Program-made: the position numbers and the translations under genes | Shown: one piece after another, positions 20,884 to 28,313 of the stretch | Numbering within the stretch: position 1 is the stretch's first letter | Layout: every line of letters starts with the position of its first letter | Notes under the pieces: model-generated | Database searches by the model: none | The model's input: only the letters and a program-made list of their open reading frames with translations | Told to the model about the DNA's origin: nothing | NCBI GenBank assembly: GCA_950075905.1 | Contig: CATMVR010000004.1 | Coordinates: 1-31,563, forward strand | DNA from: an uncultured Persicitalea sp. | Lineage (GTDB): Bacteria > Bacteroidota > Bacteroidia > Cytophagales > Spirosomataceae | Length of the DNA stretch: 31,563 bases | Direction of reading: 5' to 3'

Positions 20884-22155
20884 ATGAGTACTATTCAGTC
20901 AGTACACGCAAGACAAATCCTGGATTCAAGAGGTAATCCTACCGTAGAAGTGGATGTTCGTACCGAAAACGGCTTTGTGGGCCGGGCCGCGGTGCCTTCG
21001 GGAGCCTCCACCGGTAAGCACGAAGCCGTCGAACTTCGCGACGACGATGCTAAGGTATACGTGGGGAAAGGGGTTTTGAAAGCCGTCGAAAACGTAAACG
21101 ACATTATATATCCTGAGTTGATCGGTATTTCGGCATTTGAGCAGAATCTGATCGACAAAATCATGATTGAGCTGGACGGAACGCATAACAAAAGCAAACT
21201 GGGCGCCAACGCTATTCTGGGCGTATCGCTGGCCGTAGCCAAGGCCGCCGCGCAGGAAGCTGGCATGTCGCTCTTCCGTTACGTAGGGGGTACCAATGCC
21301 AACACCCTGCCCGTACCCATGATGAATATCCTGAACGGGGGTAGCCACGCCGACAACTCCATCGACTTCCAGGAGTTTATGGTGATGCCCGCCAAGGCCG
21401 ATACCTTCTCCGAGGCGCTGCGTATGGGTGTTGAGGTATTCCATAACTTGAAAAAGGTACTGAAAAGCAAAGGCTACTCGACCAACGTAGGCGACGAGGG
21501 AGGTTTTGCCCCCAACATCAAATCCAACGAGGAAGCGATTGAAATTGTAATTCAGGCGATTGAAAAAGCGGGATATAAGCCCGGTGAAGATATCTTTATC
21601 GCCATGGATGCGGCAGCTTCCGAATTTTACGAAAACGGAGTGTACCACTTCAAGAAATCTGATGGCCGCAAGCTGTCGTCGGCCGAGATGGCGGGCTACT
21701 GGACGGAGTGGGTTAACAAGTACCCTATCATCTCCATTGAGGACGGCATGGATGAAGATGACTGGTCAGGTTGGAAAGCTGTTACTGACAGTATTGGAAG
21801 CAAGTGCCAGCTGGTGGGTGACGATCTGTTTGTAACAAACGTAGACCGCCTGCAGCAGGGAATCGATCAGAATATTGCCAATTCAATCCTGATTAAAGTA
21901 AACCAGATTGGCTCGCTAACGGAAACCATCAACGCCGTGAATCTGGCGAAGCGCAACAGCTACAAGAGTGTGATGTCGCACCGTTCGGGTGAGACCGAAG
22001 ACTCGACCATTGCCGACCTGGCGGTGGCGCTGAACACCGGACAAATCAAGACCGGCTCGGCCTCCCGTTCTGACCGGATGGCGAAGTACAATCAGCTGAT
22101 TCGCATCGAGGAAGAGCTGGGCGAAACCGCCTACTTCCCCGGTTTGAAGTTCTAA
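20884..22155 (+). CDS. eno: Enolase
   Basis: Converts 2-phosphoglycerate to phosphoenolpyruvate. The 423 residues match the family from IQSVHARQILDSRGNPTVEV to the C terminus. Magnesium ligands Asp242 (AMDAAASEFY), Glu286 (SIEDGMDE) and Asp313 (GDDLFVTN), catalytic Glu205 (VGDEGGFAPN) and Lys338 (LIKVNQIGS), and SHRSGETED are all present. A strong terminator follows the stop. gpmI, the preceding step of glycolysis, lies three genes downstream. Confidence 0.98.
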   Translation: MSTIQSVHARQILDSRGNPTVEVDVRTENGFVGRAAVPSGASTGKHEAVELRDDDAKVYVGKGVLKAVENVNDIIYPELIGISAFEQNLIDKIMIELDGTHNKSKLGANAILGVSLAVAKAAAQEAGMSLFRYVGGTNANTLPVPMMNILNGGSHADNSIDFQEFMVMPAKADTFSEALRMGVEVFHNLKKVLKSKGYSTNVGDEGGFAPNIKSNEEAIEIVIQAIEKAGYKPGEDIFIAMDAAASEFYENGVYHFKKSDGRKLSSAEMAGYWTEWVNKYPIISIEDGMDEDDWSGWKAVTDSIGSKCQLVGDDLFVTNVDRLQQGIDQNIANSILIKVNQIGSLTETINAVNLAKRNSYKSVMSHRSGETEDSTIADLAVALNTGQIKTGSASRSDRMAKYNQLIRIEEELGETAYFPGLKF

Positions 22156-22172
22156 TACCGCGATTATTCACC

Positions 22173-22200
22173 AAACCGGAGCCCGCGCTCCGGTTTTTTT
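22173..22200 (+). terminator. Intrinsic terminator after eno
   Basis: AAACCGGAG (22173-22181), loop CCCGCG, CTCCGGTTT (22188-22196), then T to 22200. It ends only ten bases before the next ATG (22211), so expression of the division gene depends on read-through or a promoter inside this hairpin or in eno. Confidence 0.88.
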
Positions 22201-22210
22201 CTAACATACC

Positions 22211-22549
22211 ATGAACCAACTACCTCCCTGGTTGATCGGCATATGGCGACATATGCGCAAGTTCTACACCGGAACGCTGGTGGTCTGGCTAATCTGGATC
22301 ACTTTCATCGACGATAACAACCTGTTTGTGGTTTGGGAAAACCACCAGAAGATGAAAGAACTGGAACGGGATCTGGCCTACTACAAAGAGCAGGTGAAAC
22401 AAGTCAGAAAAGAGCACCGGGAGGTATTTGGCACCAAGGCTATGATGGAAAAGTGGGCTCGGGAGAAATACCTTATGCGAAAGCCCGGGGAAGATGTGTA
22501 TGTGATTGTGGACGAGAACGGGCAGTCCATCGAAAAAGACGAAGAATAA
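22211..22549 (+). CDS. DivIC/FtsB-like septum formation protein
   Basis: 112-residue bitopic protein: short cytoplasmic N terminus, one membrane segment (about 20-33, TGTLVVWLIWITFI), a coiled coil (about 44-75, WENHQKMKELERDLAYYKEQ), then the family C-terminal motif MEKWAREKYLMRKPGEDVYV. These features define the FtsB/DivIC family, which with FtsL and FtsQ activates septal wall synthesis. Location next to eno mirrors many bacteria where ftsB follows eno. The LMW phosphatase gene starts 11 bases after its stop. Confidence 0.9.
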   Translation: MNQLPPWLIGIWRHMRKFYTGTLVVWLIWITFIDDNNLFVVWENHQKMKELERDLAYYKEQVKQVRKEHREVFGTKAMMEKWAREKYLMRKPGEDVYVIVDENGQSIEKDEE

Positions 22550-22560
22550 ACAGCAGGCGT

Positions 22561-23058
22561 ATGATCAACGTACTTTTTGTATGCCTGGGTAATATCTGCC
22601 GCTCGCCAATTGCGGAAGGCGTGTTTCGGCACCTGGTAGAAAAAGCGGGCTTATCGCACCAGATTCAGTGCGACTCGGCGGGTACTTCTTCCTATCATAT
22701 CGGGAGCCTGCCCGACCGCCGGATGCGGCAGGTGGCTCTCCAGAACGGCGTTGAGCTCACGCACAAGGGGCGCAAGCTCAGCGGCGACGATTTCTACAAT
22801 TTCGACTACATCGTGGCGATGGATGAAGCCAACTTTGAGGACATCCGAAACCAAAGCTACCGTAGCAGTGGGTTTTATTTTCCCGAAGATAGGTTGTACC
22901 TCTACCGGGAGTTTGACCCCGAGCGAGCCGATGCCCTGAATGTTCCCGATCCCTACTACGAGGATATTGCCGTATTTGACGAAGTATACCAGATTGTGGA
23001 GCGGTGCGGTGCAAGCTTCCTTACTTTTATTATTGAAAAGAATCAATTGCAATCATGA
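22561..23058 (+). CDS. Low-molecular-weight protein tyrosine phosphatase
   Basis: 165 residues from ATG 22561 (MINVLFVCLGNICRSPIAEG). Upstream in-frame codons back to 22333 are only open because of the overlapping division gene. The P-loop CLGNICRS gives nucleophile Cys8 and Arg14 (C-x5-R-S), and the general acid is Asp130 in VPDPYYED, so the active site is complete. Substrates cannot be told from sequence; LMW-PTPs act on tyrosine kinases of capsule systems or on arginine phosphate in some bacteria. Its stop overlaps the gpmI start (ATGA, 23055-23058), so the two are translationally coupled. Confidence 0.95.
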   Translation: MINVLFVCLGNICRSPIAEGVFRHLVEKAGLSHQIQCDSAGTSSYHIGSLPDRRMRQVALQNGVELTHKGRKLSGDDFYNFDYIVAMDEANFEDIRNQSYRSSGFYFPEDRLYLYREFDPERADALNVPDPYYEDIAVFDEVYQIVERCGASFLTFIIEKNQLQS

Positions 23059-24587
23059 ATAAAAAAGTCATATTAATCATTATGGATGGCTGGGGAATTG
23101 CCAAAACGGGCGAAGAAGATCGCTCGGCTATTCTGGCGGCCAATACTCCTTTTTACAATAGTATTCTGCAAAAGTACCCCCACGGCAAGCTCGCCGCGAG
23201 CGGCCTAGCGGTAGGCCTGCCCGATGGGCAGATGGGCAACTCGGAGGTGGGGCATACCAACCTGGGTGCCGGGCGGGTAGTATACCAGGATCTGGTGAAA
23301 ATCAATCTGGCGGTGGAAGATGGCTCGCTGGCCAAAGAACCCGTGCTGGCCAACGCCCTGGATTATGCCAAAACTACGGCTAAGAAAGTACACTTCATCG
23401 GGCTGGTGTCTGACGGGGGAGTACACTCGCACATCGACCATCTGAAAGGCCTGTGCAGCATTGCGCACCAGGCCGGTCTGACGGACGTATACGTCCACGC
23501 CTTTACCGATGGCCGCGACTGCGACCCGAAGAGCGGGCTGGGCTTTCTGAGAGATCTGCGGGTACACATGGCCGCCACCACCGGGCAGCTGGCAAGCATT
23601 ACGGGCCGCTACTACGCCATGGACCGCGACAAACGCTGGGAGCGGGTGAAGCTGGCCTACGATGCCATGGTGCACGGCACGGGAACCCACGTGAAGCTGC
23701 AGGATATACTGAGCGCCGTGGAAGACTCCTATGCCGCCGGCGTGACCGACGAATTCATCAAGCCCATTGTGGCGGTTACCGATCATGGTACACCGGTAGC
23801 GATGATCGAAGAGGGCGATGTAGTGGTATGCTTCAACTTCCGGACCGACCGGGGCCGCGAGATCACCGAAGCGCTGACACAGCGGGATTTCCACGAGCAG
23901 AACATGCACAAGCTGCACCTGCGCTACATTACGATGACCAACTACGACGAAACATTCGAAGGAGTTGAGCCGATTTTTGACAAAGACAATCTGACTAATA
24001 CCCTGGGAGAAGTATTGGCTAAGGCCGGTAAGAAGCAGATCAGGATTGCCGAGACCGAAAAGTACCCCCACGTCACGTTTTTCTTCTCCGGGGGGCGTGA
24101 AAAAGAATTTGACGGCGAAAGCCGCCTGATGTGTCCCTCGCCCAAGGTAGCTACGTATGATCTGCAACCCGAAATGTCGGCGTTTGAGATTCGGGATGCC
24201 ATTATTCCCGCTTTGGAAAAAGAGGAAGTAGACTTTGTCTGCCTCAACTTTGCCAACCCCGACATGGTAGGCCACACGGGCGTGTTTGAAGCCGCCGTGA
24301 AAGCCTGCGAAACTGTGGACCTGTGCACGCAGACCGTAGTGACAACCGGACTGGCGCACGGCTACGCGTCTATCATCATCGCTGACCACGGCAACTCCGA
24401 CTACATGCGCAACGACGACGGCACGCCCAACACGGCGCACTCGCTCAATCTGGTACCCTGTATTCTGGTAGACGATGCCTATGCTGGCCCCGTCAGGGAT
24501 GGCAAGCTTGCCGATATAGCTCCTACCATTCTGTCGATCATGGGGGTTGAGAAACCTGGGGAAATGACGGGCGAAAGCCTGATCTAA
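23055..24587 (+). CDS. gpmI: 2,3-bisphosphoglycerate-independent phosphoglycerate mutase
   Basis: Interconverts 3- and 2-phosphoglycerate through a phosphoserine intermediate, using two manganese ions. The 510 residues show the alkaline-phosphatase-superfamily start VILIIMDGWGIAK (metal ligand Asp11), catalytic Ser63 in GNSEVGHTNLGAGR, the substrate-binding ITGRYYAMDRDKRWERVKLA, FNFRTDRGREITEAL, and C-terminal metal motifs NFANPDMVGHTG and IIADHGNSDYM. With eno it supplies two successive steps of lower glycolysis. Confidence 0.98.
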   Translation: MNKKVILIIMDGWGIAKTGEEDRSAILAANTPFYNSILQKYPHGKLAASGLAVGLPDGQMGNSEVGHTNLGAGRVVYQDLVKINLAVEDGSLAKEPVLANALDYAKTTAKKVHFIGLVSDGGVHSHIDHLKGLCSIAHQAGLTDVYVHAFTDGRDCDPKSGLGFLRDLRVHMAATTGQLASITGRYYAMDRDKRWERVKLAYDAMVHGTGTHVKLQDILSAVEDSYAAGVTDEFIKPIVAVTDHGTPVAMIEEGDVVVCFNFRTDRGREITEALTQRDFHEQNMHKLHLRYITMTNYDETFEGVEPIFDKDNLTNTLGEVLAKAGKKQIRIAETEKYPHVTFFFSGGREKEFDGESRLMCPSPKVATYDLQPEMSAFEIRDAIIPALEKEEVDFVCLNFANPDMVGHTGVFEAAVKACETVDLCTQTVVTTGLAHGYASIIIADHGNSDYMRNDDGTPNTAHSLNLVPCILVDDAYAGPVRDGKLADIAPTILSIMGVEKPGEMTGESLI

Positions 24588-24618
24588 ACTAACTGAGCCC
24601 GTACTTTGTTAGCCTGTT

Positions 24619-24648
24619 CAGAGAGCCATGTGGCTCTCTGATTCTTTT
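24619..24648 (+). terminator. Terminator-like palindrome after gpmI
   Basis: CAGAGAGCC (24619-24627), ATGT, GGCTCTCTG (24632-24640), followed by ATTCTTTT. The stem is perfect, with a moderate T-rich tail. The loop contains the first in-frame ATG (24628) of the next open frame, which argues that this ATG is not the true start. Confidence 0.65.
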
Positions 24649-24684
24649 AGCAAGATTCTGATTTCTTTCTTTACTACTTTCATT

Positions 24685-25290
24685 GTGTCATTAGTCAACT
24701 TACGAAGCTCCATTTTTACCCTGGGCAAAAAGGCCGTCCTACTCTGCTTTTTGGGCTATATGGCCGCCTGTCAGTCACCCGCCGAAAAACAGCAGGAATC
24801 CAACCTCTACTACGATGTAAAAGGCTACGTGCAGACGCAGATTGACTTGCTCAATAAGCAGAAGCCGGTGGTCAATAAGCTGATGGTGGTAAGCGGAGAG
24901 CAGGAAAAACGCAGTACCGCTGAGATAAACTGGCAGAAGGAGCTGGAACTCTTTGTGCAGGCAGATATCAATAAACCGGCCTACCGGAATAGCTACGCCA
25001 TCAACCGGCCCGATTCCGTTACCTACGAGTACCGGGTTCAGACCGGGGAAGACCTGCCGGTCCGTACCCTGAAAATAGTGCTCAACGAGCCGGGTGGAAG
25101 CCCCGTGCTTATAGAGGCCCGGCTGCTTTCAGAAAACAAGCTGTATGAGTCAGAGAAAAATCTGGTACTCCGCAGCGGCCAGCAGGGAGGTACCTGGCGC
25201 GTTCAATCGTACCGGGTTCGGGGGTTTCAGGAGTTAGCCATTAGCAGCCGCAAACCATTTGACGTGCAGGCGACTATTCAGCCCCGCTAA
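24685..25290 (+). CDS. Predicted lipoprotein, function unknown
   Basis: I do not recognise this protein. The frame is open from ATG 24628, but that codon lies in the loop of the gpmI terminator and would give a 47-residue leader. GTG 24685 yields a reasonable lipoprotein signal: basic n-region, hydrophobic AVLLCFLG and lipobox YMAAC, with the lipidated cysteine 29th from this start. The mature part (about 170 residues) is soluble and polar (LYYDVKGYVQTQIDLLNKQK; VNKLMVVSGEQEKRSTAEIN; LPVRTLKIVLNEPGGSPV), with strand-rich character and no catalytic motif. It ends with ISSRKPFDVQATIQPR. It is followed 36 bases later by an exported M28 peptidase. Confidence 0.75.
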   Translation: MSLVNLRSSIFTLGKKAVLLCFLGYMAACQSPAEKQQESNLYYDVKGYVQTQIDLLNKQKPVVNKLMVVSGEQEKRSTAEINWQKELELFVQADINKPAYRNSYAINRPDSVTYEYRVQTGEDLPVRTLKIVLNEPGGSPVLIEARLLSENKLYESEKNLVLRSGQQGGTWRVQSYRVRGFQELAISSRKPFDVQATIQPR

Positions 25291-25326
25291 ACGCATCACT
25301 ACTTACTTATACCTCTTTTTAATGCT

Positions 25327-26829
25327 ATGAAAAAATCCGCAATTACCCTGGCTTTGGCATTACTGCTGGGTGGAGCAAGCGAAGCGCAGAAAAAAAAGTC
25401 TCTGCCCGAGTTTGACCTAAAAAAAAACGAACTGGAAGCCCACATGCGATTTTTGGCCTCGGATGAGCTGATGGGGCGCCGTACGGGCGAGCAGGGTAGC
25501 CTGGTGGCTGCCCGCTACGTAGCGGAGCAGTTCAGAAAATTTGGTCTTTCAAATGTGCCGGGGCAAAGCTCCTACATGCAGCCCGTACCCCTGGAAAAAA
25601 CCGGTGCTGTACGGGGCGGCACGATCTACGTTGGAGACGATACTTTGCGGTCGGGGAAAGAGTGGCTGCTGCTGTCGGGCAATGCCGCCGAACTGAATGC
25701 CCCGCTCGTGTATGCCGGCTTTGGCCTGGAAGACACCGAAAAAGGATGGGATGATTACAAAGGACTGGATGTAAAGGGAAAAATTGTACTGGTGCAAAGC
25801 GGTTCGCCCGAAGCCACTACTCCTTCGGCCATTGTGAGTGCTTCGGGCAAAAAAAGGAAGCTGGCCGCCGACAAAGGTGCTTTGGCAGTAGTAGAGCTGT
25901 TTAAGGCTTCGGTGCCCTGGAATTTTGTGCTGAATTATTTTTCCGGCGAAAGCATTGCTTTGGCGGGTGGTGGGTCCTCGGTTTCGATTCCGCACGCCTG
26001 GGTCAACGGGCAGGAGGCAGATCTGACAAAGGCCCTTCGCGCTGCGTCTGCCTTGCACCTGAGTACCGCCGGGCGTCCAGCCAGTGCTTTAAACGGCTAC
26101 AATGTGGTAGGTTATATAGAAGGTACTGACGCAAAAGTAAAGGATGAATATGTACTGCTGACGGCCCACTACGACCACGTGGGCGCAGGCAAGCAGGGCG
26201 GACAGCCCTATACGGCCGAAGACAGCATCTTCAACGGAGCGCGCGACAATGCTTTTGGAACGGTGGCCGTTTTGGCTGCCGCCGAAGCCCTGGCCAAAAA
26301 CCCGCCCCGGCGCTCGGTACTGCTGGTAGCGCTTACGGGCGAAGAAGTGGGACTGCTGGGCAGTAAGTACTACGCCAATCATCCGCTGCTACCCCTCAAA
26401 AAATGCATTTTTAATCTCAATATTGACGGAGCCGGCTACAACGATACCAGCATCCTGTCTGTGATCGGGCTAGACCGTACGGGTGCCCGGGCCGAAATCG
26501 AAGCGGCAAGCAAGGCATTCGGTCTGGATGTGGTAGCCGACCCCGCCCCGGAACAGGGGCTCTTTGACCGGTCAGACAACGTGAGCTTTGCCGCCAAGGG
26601 CATTCCGGCGCCTACCATGACGCCGGGCTTCCGGACCTTTGACGCGGAGCTGATGAAAAACTACCATCAGGTATCAGACAATCCGGAAACCATAGATTTC
26701 GACTATCTTCTCAAATTTTCTCAGGCCTACGTCAATGCCGCGCGGCTTATTGCCGACCGGGCTCAGGCCCCGCAGTGGATCAAAGGCGACAAATACGAAG
26801 AAGCAGGTAAAAAGCTCTATCAGGAGTAG
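25327..26829 (+). CDS. Exported M28-family metallopeptidase with PA domain
   Basis: 500-residue zinc aminopeptidase-type enzyme. It has a signal peptide (1-20, ITLALALLLGGASEA), an N-terminal lid helix region, a protease-associated insert (about 120-240, VYAGFGLEDTEKGWDDYKGL; GKIVLVQSGSP) and the M28 core. Metal and catalytic residues are in order: His281 (AHYDHVG), Asp307 (ARDNAFG), Glu339-Glu340 (TGEEVGLLGS), Asp367 (NIDGAG) and His447 (NYHQVSDN). All are present, so the enzyme should be active. It probably trims peptides in the periplasm or outside the cell; the substrate is unknown. A weak terminator follows. Confidence 0.93.
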   Translation: MKKSAITLALALLLGGASEAQKKKSLPEFDLKKNELEAHMRFLASDELMGRRTGEQGSLVAARYVAEQFRKFGLSNVPGQSSYMQPVPLEKTGAVRGGTIYVGDDTLRSGKEWLLLSGNAAELNAPLVYAGFGLEDTEKGWDDYKGLDVKGKIVLVQSGSPEATTPSAIVSASGKKRKLAADKGALAVVELFKASVPWNFVLNYFSGESIALAGGGSSVSIPHAWVNGQEADLTKALRAASALHLSTAGRPASALNGYNVVGYIEGTDAKVKDEYVLLTAHYDHVGAGKQGGQPYTAEDSIFNGARDNAFGTVAVLAAAEALAKNPPRRSVLLVALTGEEVGLLGSKYYANHPLLPLKKCIFNLNIDGAGYNDTSILSVIGLDRTGARAEIEAASKAFGLDVVADPAPEQGLFDRSDNVSFAAKGIPAPTMTPGFRTFDAELMKNYHQVSDNPETIDFDYLLKFSQAYVNAARLIADRAQAPQWIKGDKYEEAGKKLYQE

Positions 26830-26883
26830 GTACAAGAAAGAGTCTTTTCGCAGATAAGTAGGGGAGGTTTTTGTACTTTTTTT
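26830..26883 (+). terminator. Probable terminator after the M28 gene
   Basis: GTACAA (26830-26835) pairs with TTGTAC (26871-26876), with three further A-T pairs inside past one bulge, then seven T (26877-26883). The loop is long (about 30 bases), so strength is uncertain. It directly follows the stop codon. Confidence 0.45.
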
Positions 26884-27035
26884 ATTTTCTGTTTTCGCGA
26901 TTTGAGAATTATTTTCCCCACGTATTTTCTGCCTATTTTGTCCTATTTTACCGTTCACGAAATGGCCTATTTGTAAAATGGGAAAGGATTTAGGGGGAAT
27001 TAATAGTGTAAATATCAGGCCGTCAATAATTTAGA
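26884..27035. other. Non-coding stretch between two terminators
   Basis: About 150 A/T-rich bases with no convincing open frame. The sequence has runs such as TATTTTG and CCTATTTT but no clean TAnnTTTG promoter. A strong terminator follows with no gene in front of it, so a short RNA transcribed from here is possible but not shown. Confidence 0.3.
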
Positions 27036-27067
27036 AAGGAGAATGAGCGCATCATTCTCCTTTTTTT
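27036..27067 (+). terminator. Orphan intrinsic terminator
   Basis: AAGGAGAATGA (27036-27046), loop GCGCA, TCATTCTCCTT (27052-27062), T-run 27061-27067. A perfect 11-bp stem. It lies about 207 bases after the M28 stop and 234 bases before the next ATG, behind another probable terminator. Confidence 0.88.
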
Positions 27068-27108
27068 ATAGTACAGTTTTTTATCCCTAAATACAACAAA
27101 TGGAACTA

Positions 27109-27168
27109 ACCGGCGTTCAAATACCGTTGAAAGTCCTGAATGCCGGTAAGAACATAAATAGGACTTTT
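27109..27168 (+). ncRNA. Predicted H-type pseudoknot in the leader of the coiled-coil gene
   Basis: Stem 1: ACCGGCGTTCA (27109-27119) with TGAATGCCGGT (27137-27147), 11 bp including one G-U. Stem 2: GAAAGTCC (27129-27136), in the loop of stem 1, with GGACTTTT (27161-27168), 8 bp including one G-U. No base separates the stems at 27136/27137, loop 1 is nine bases and loop 3 is 13 A-rich bases (27148-27160). This is the geometry of a classical pseudoknot. A riboswitch, frameshift-like or regulatory RNA role is not established. The right arm of stem 2 is followed by T-rich sequence. Confidence 0.5.
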
Positions 27169-27301
27169 GTTTTGATCAGTTCAAACCTTGTTTTTGAAAA
27201 TTTCGTAAGTATAGCATGTCAATTAGTAAACTAAACTATGAATGAGGATGCGTGAATCTGTACTCTTTTTCTTTAAACTTTCAATCTAAACGTAAATCAA
27301 A

Positions 27302-28252
27302 ATGCAAAACGAAGCACAGAAAAAGCAAAGTACAGCGTGGGCGGTGGTTGTAGTATTAGCAATAGCCGTAGCTATGTTAGGGTTCCTGTTTTTCCAGCAG
27401 CGGGCCGAACTGACGGATCAGGAAGCGGTAATTATGGAGAAAGTAAATGAAGTATCGGCAACCCGGACTAAGCTTGACTCTCTGTCTACTGCCCTGAATA
27501 TGAAAATCGCCGAAGTAGAAAAACTAGGTGGTGATGTAGAAGAACTGAACAAAGTAAAAGCGCAGCTTGAAGCTGATAAGGTAGCCCTGTCGCGTAGTAA
27601 GAAGGTAGAGACGGGTAAGTACCTGGCCAAAATCAAGGAATACGAGACATACCTGACCGAGAAGGATACCGAAATTGCCCGGCTACGCGAAGAGAACCAA
27701 CTACTAGCCTCTTCCAACGACTCTCTGAACACGCAGGTAGGGAGCCTCCGCAGTGAGCGCGAGGTATTGGTACAGCGTCAGACTGAGCTTTCGGATTCGG
27801 TAATGACTTACACGGCGCAGAACAAGGAGCTTTCGGAGAAAGTAAACCGTGCGGCTGCCCTGAAAGCGCAGAATCTGAAAGTACTGGCGGTGAATTCGCG
27901 GGGCAAAGCCAAGGACAACGATGCCTACAAGGCCAAGCGGGTAGATAAGCTAAAGCTGGTATTTGACCTGCCTGAGAATCCCCTGACTCGTCAGGAAACC
28001 AAGGATATCTACGTACGGGTACTGGACCCCGAAGGTGCTGTTATCTCTGATGACGCCACGGGTTCGGGTGAGTTTGAAATCAACGGACAGGAAACTAAGT
28101 TTACTTCCCGCGAGTCGGTTGCCTACCTGAACAACAACCAAAAGGTTGAGATGGTGTACGACAACAGCTCACAGCTACGTCCCGGCAAGTACAGCGTAGA
28201 GCTTTACGCCGAAGGATACCGTATTGGAGGCGGAAATTTTGTAATTCGCTAA
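27302..28252 (+). CDS. Membrane-anchored coiled-coil protein, function unknown
   Basis: 316 residues. A short N terminus is followed by a single membrane segment (about 12-31, TAWAVVVVLAIAVAMLGFLF), a long heptad-rich coiled coil (about 34-185; ELTDQEAVIMEKVNEV through ELSEKVNRAAALKAQN) and a beta-rich C-terminal domain (about 190-316; KLKLVFDLPENPLTRQETKD, YVRVLDPEGAVISDDATGSG, GKYSVELYAEGYRIGGGNFV). Membrane anchor plus coil plus a small globular head suggests a periplasmic scaffold or tether. Similar proteins are widespread in Bacteroidota without a known role, and are sometimes mislabelled SMC-like because of the coil. It has a long leader with a pseudoknot and a strong terminator after the stop. 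Confidence 0.85.
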   Translation: MQNEAQKKQSTAWAVVVVLAIAVAMLGFLFFQQRAELTDQEAVIMEKVNEVSATRTKLDSLSTALNMKIAEVEKLGGDVEELNKVKAQLEADKVALSRSKKVETGKYLAKIKEYETYLTEKDTEIARLREENQLLASSNDSLNTQVGSLRSEREVLVQRQTELSDSVMTYTAQNKELSEKVNRAAALKAQNLKVLAVNSRGKAKDNDAYKAKRVDKLKLVFDLPENPLTRQETKDIYVRVLDPEGAVISDDATGSGEFEINGQETKFTSRESVAYLNNNQKVEMVYDNSSQLRPGKYSVELYAEGYRIGGGNFVIR

Positions 28253-28273
28253 TTTGTTTAAAGAAATAGAAGT

Positions 28274-28313
28274 AAAGCGGATGAGGGCCCTGGGCTTTCA
28301 TCCGCTTTTTTTT
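28274..28313. terminator. Terminator between the coiled-coil gene and PPK2
   Basis: AAAGCGGATGA (28274-28284) pairs with TCATCCGCTTT (28298-28308), followed by eight T (28306-28313). It is strong for the plus-strand gene. The minus-strand ppk2 stop codon (28312-28314) overlaps the T-run, so the hairpin probably serves both convergent genes. Confidence 0.88.

Noticed and set aside
22333..22560. 76-residue N-terminal extension of the LMW phosphatase frame
   Set aside because: It overlaps the whole second half of the DivIC/FtsB-like gene in another frame. The family start MINVLFVCLGNICRS begins at 22561.
23205..24440. Long open frame (411 codons) on the minus strand opposite gpmI, and similar ones opposite fusA, eno and rplB
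   Set aside because: They mirror strongly conserved plus-strand genes. Their translations show no family motifs, and their openness follows from codon bias in the real gene.
27100..27234. 44-codon open frame (MELTGVQIPLKVLNAGKNIN...) across the pseudoknot
   Set aside because: Short, with no recognisable family, no supporting ribosome site, and the bases are better explained by RNA pairing. A leader peptide cannot be excluded.
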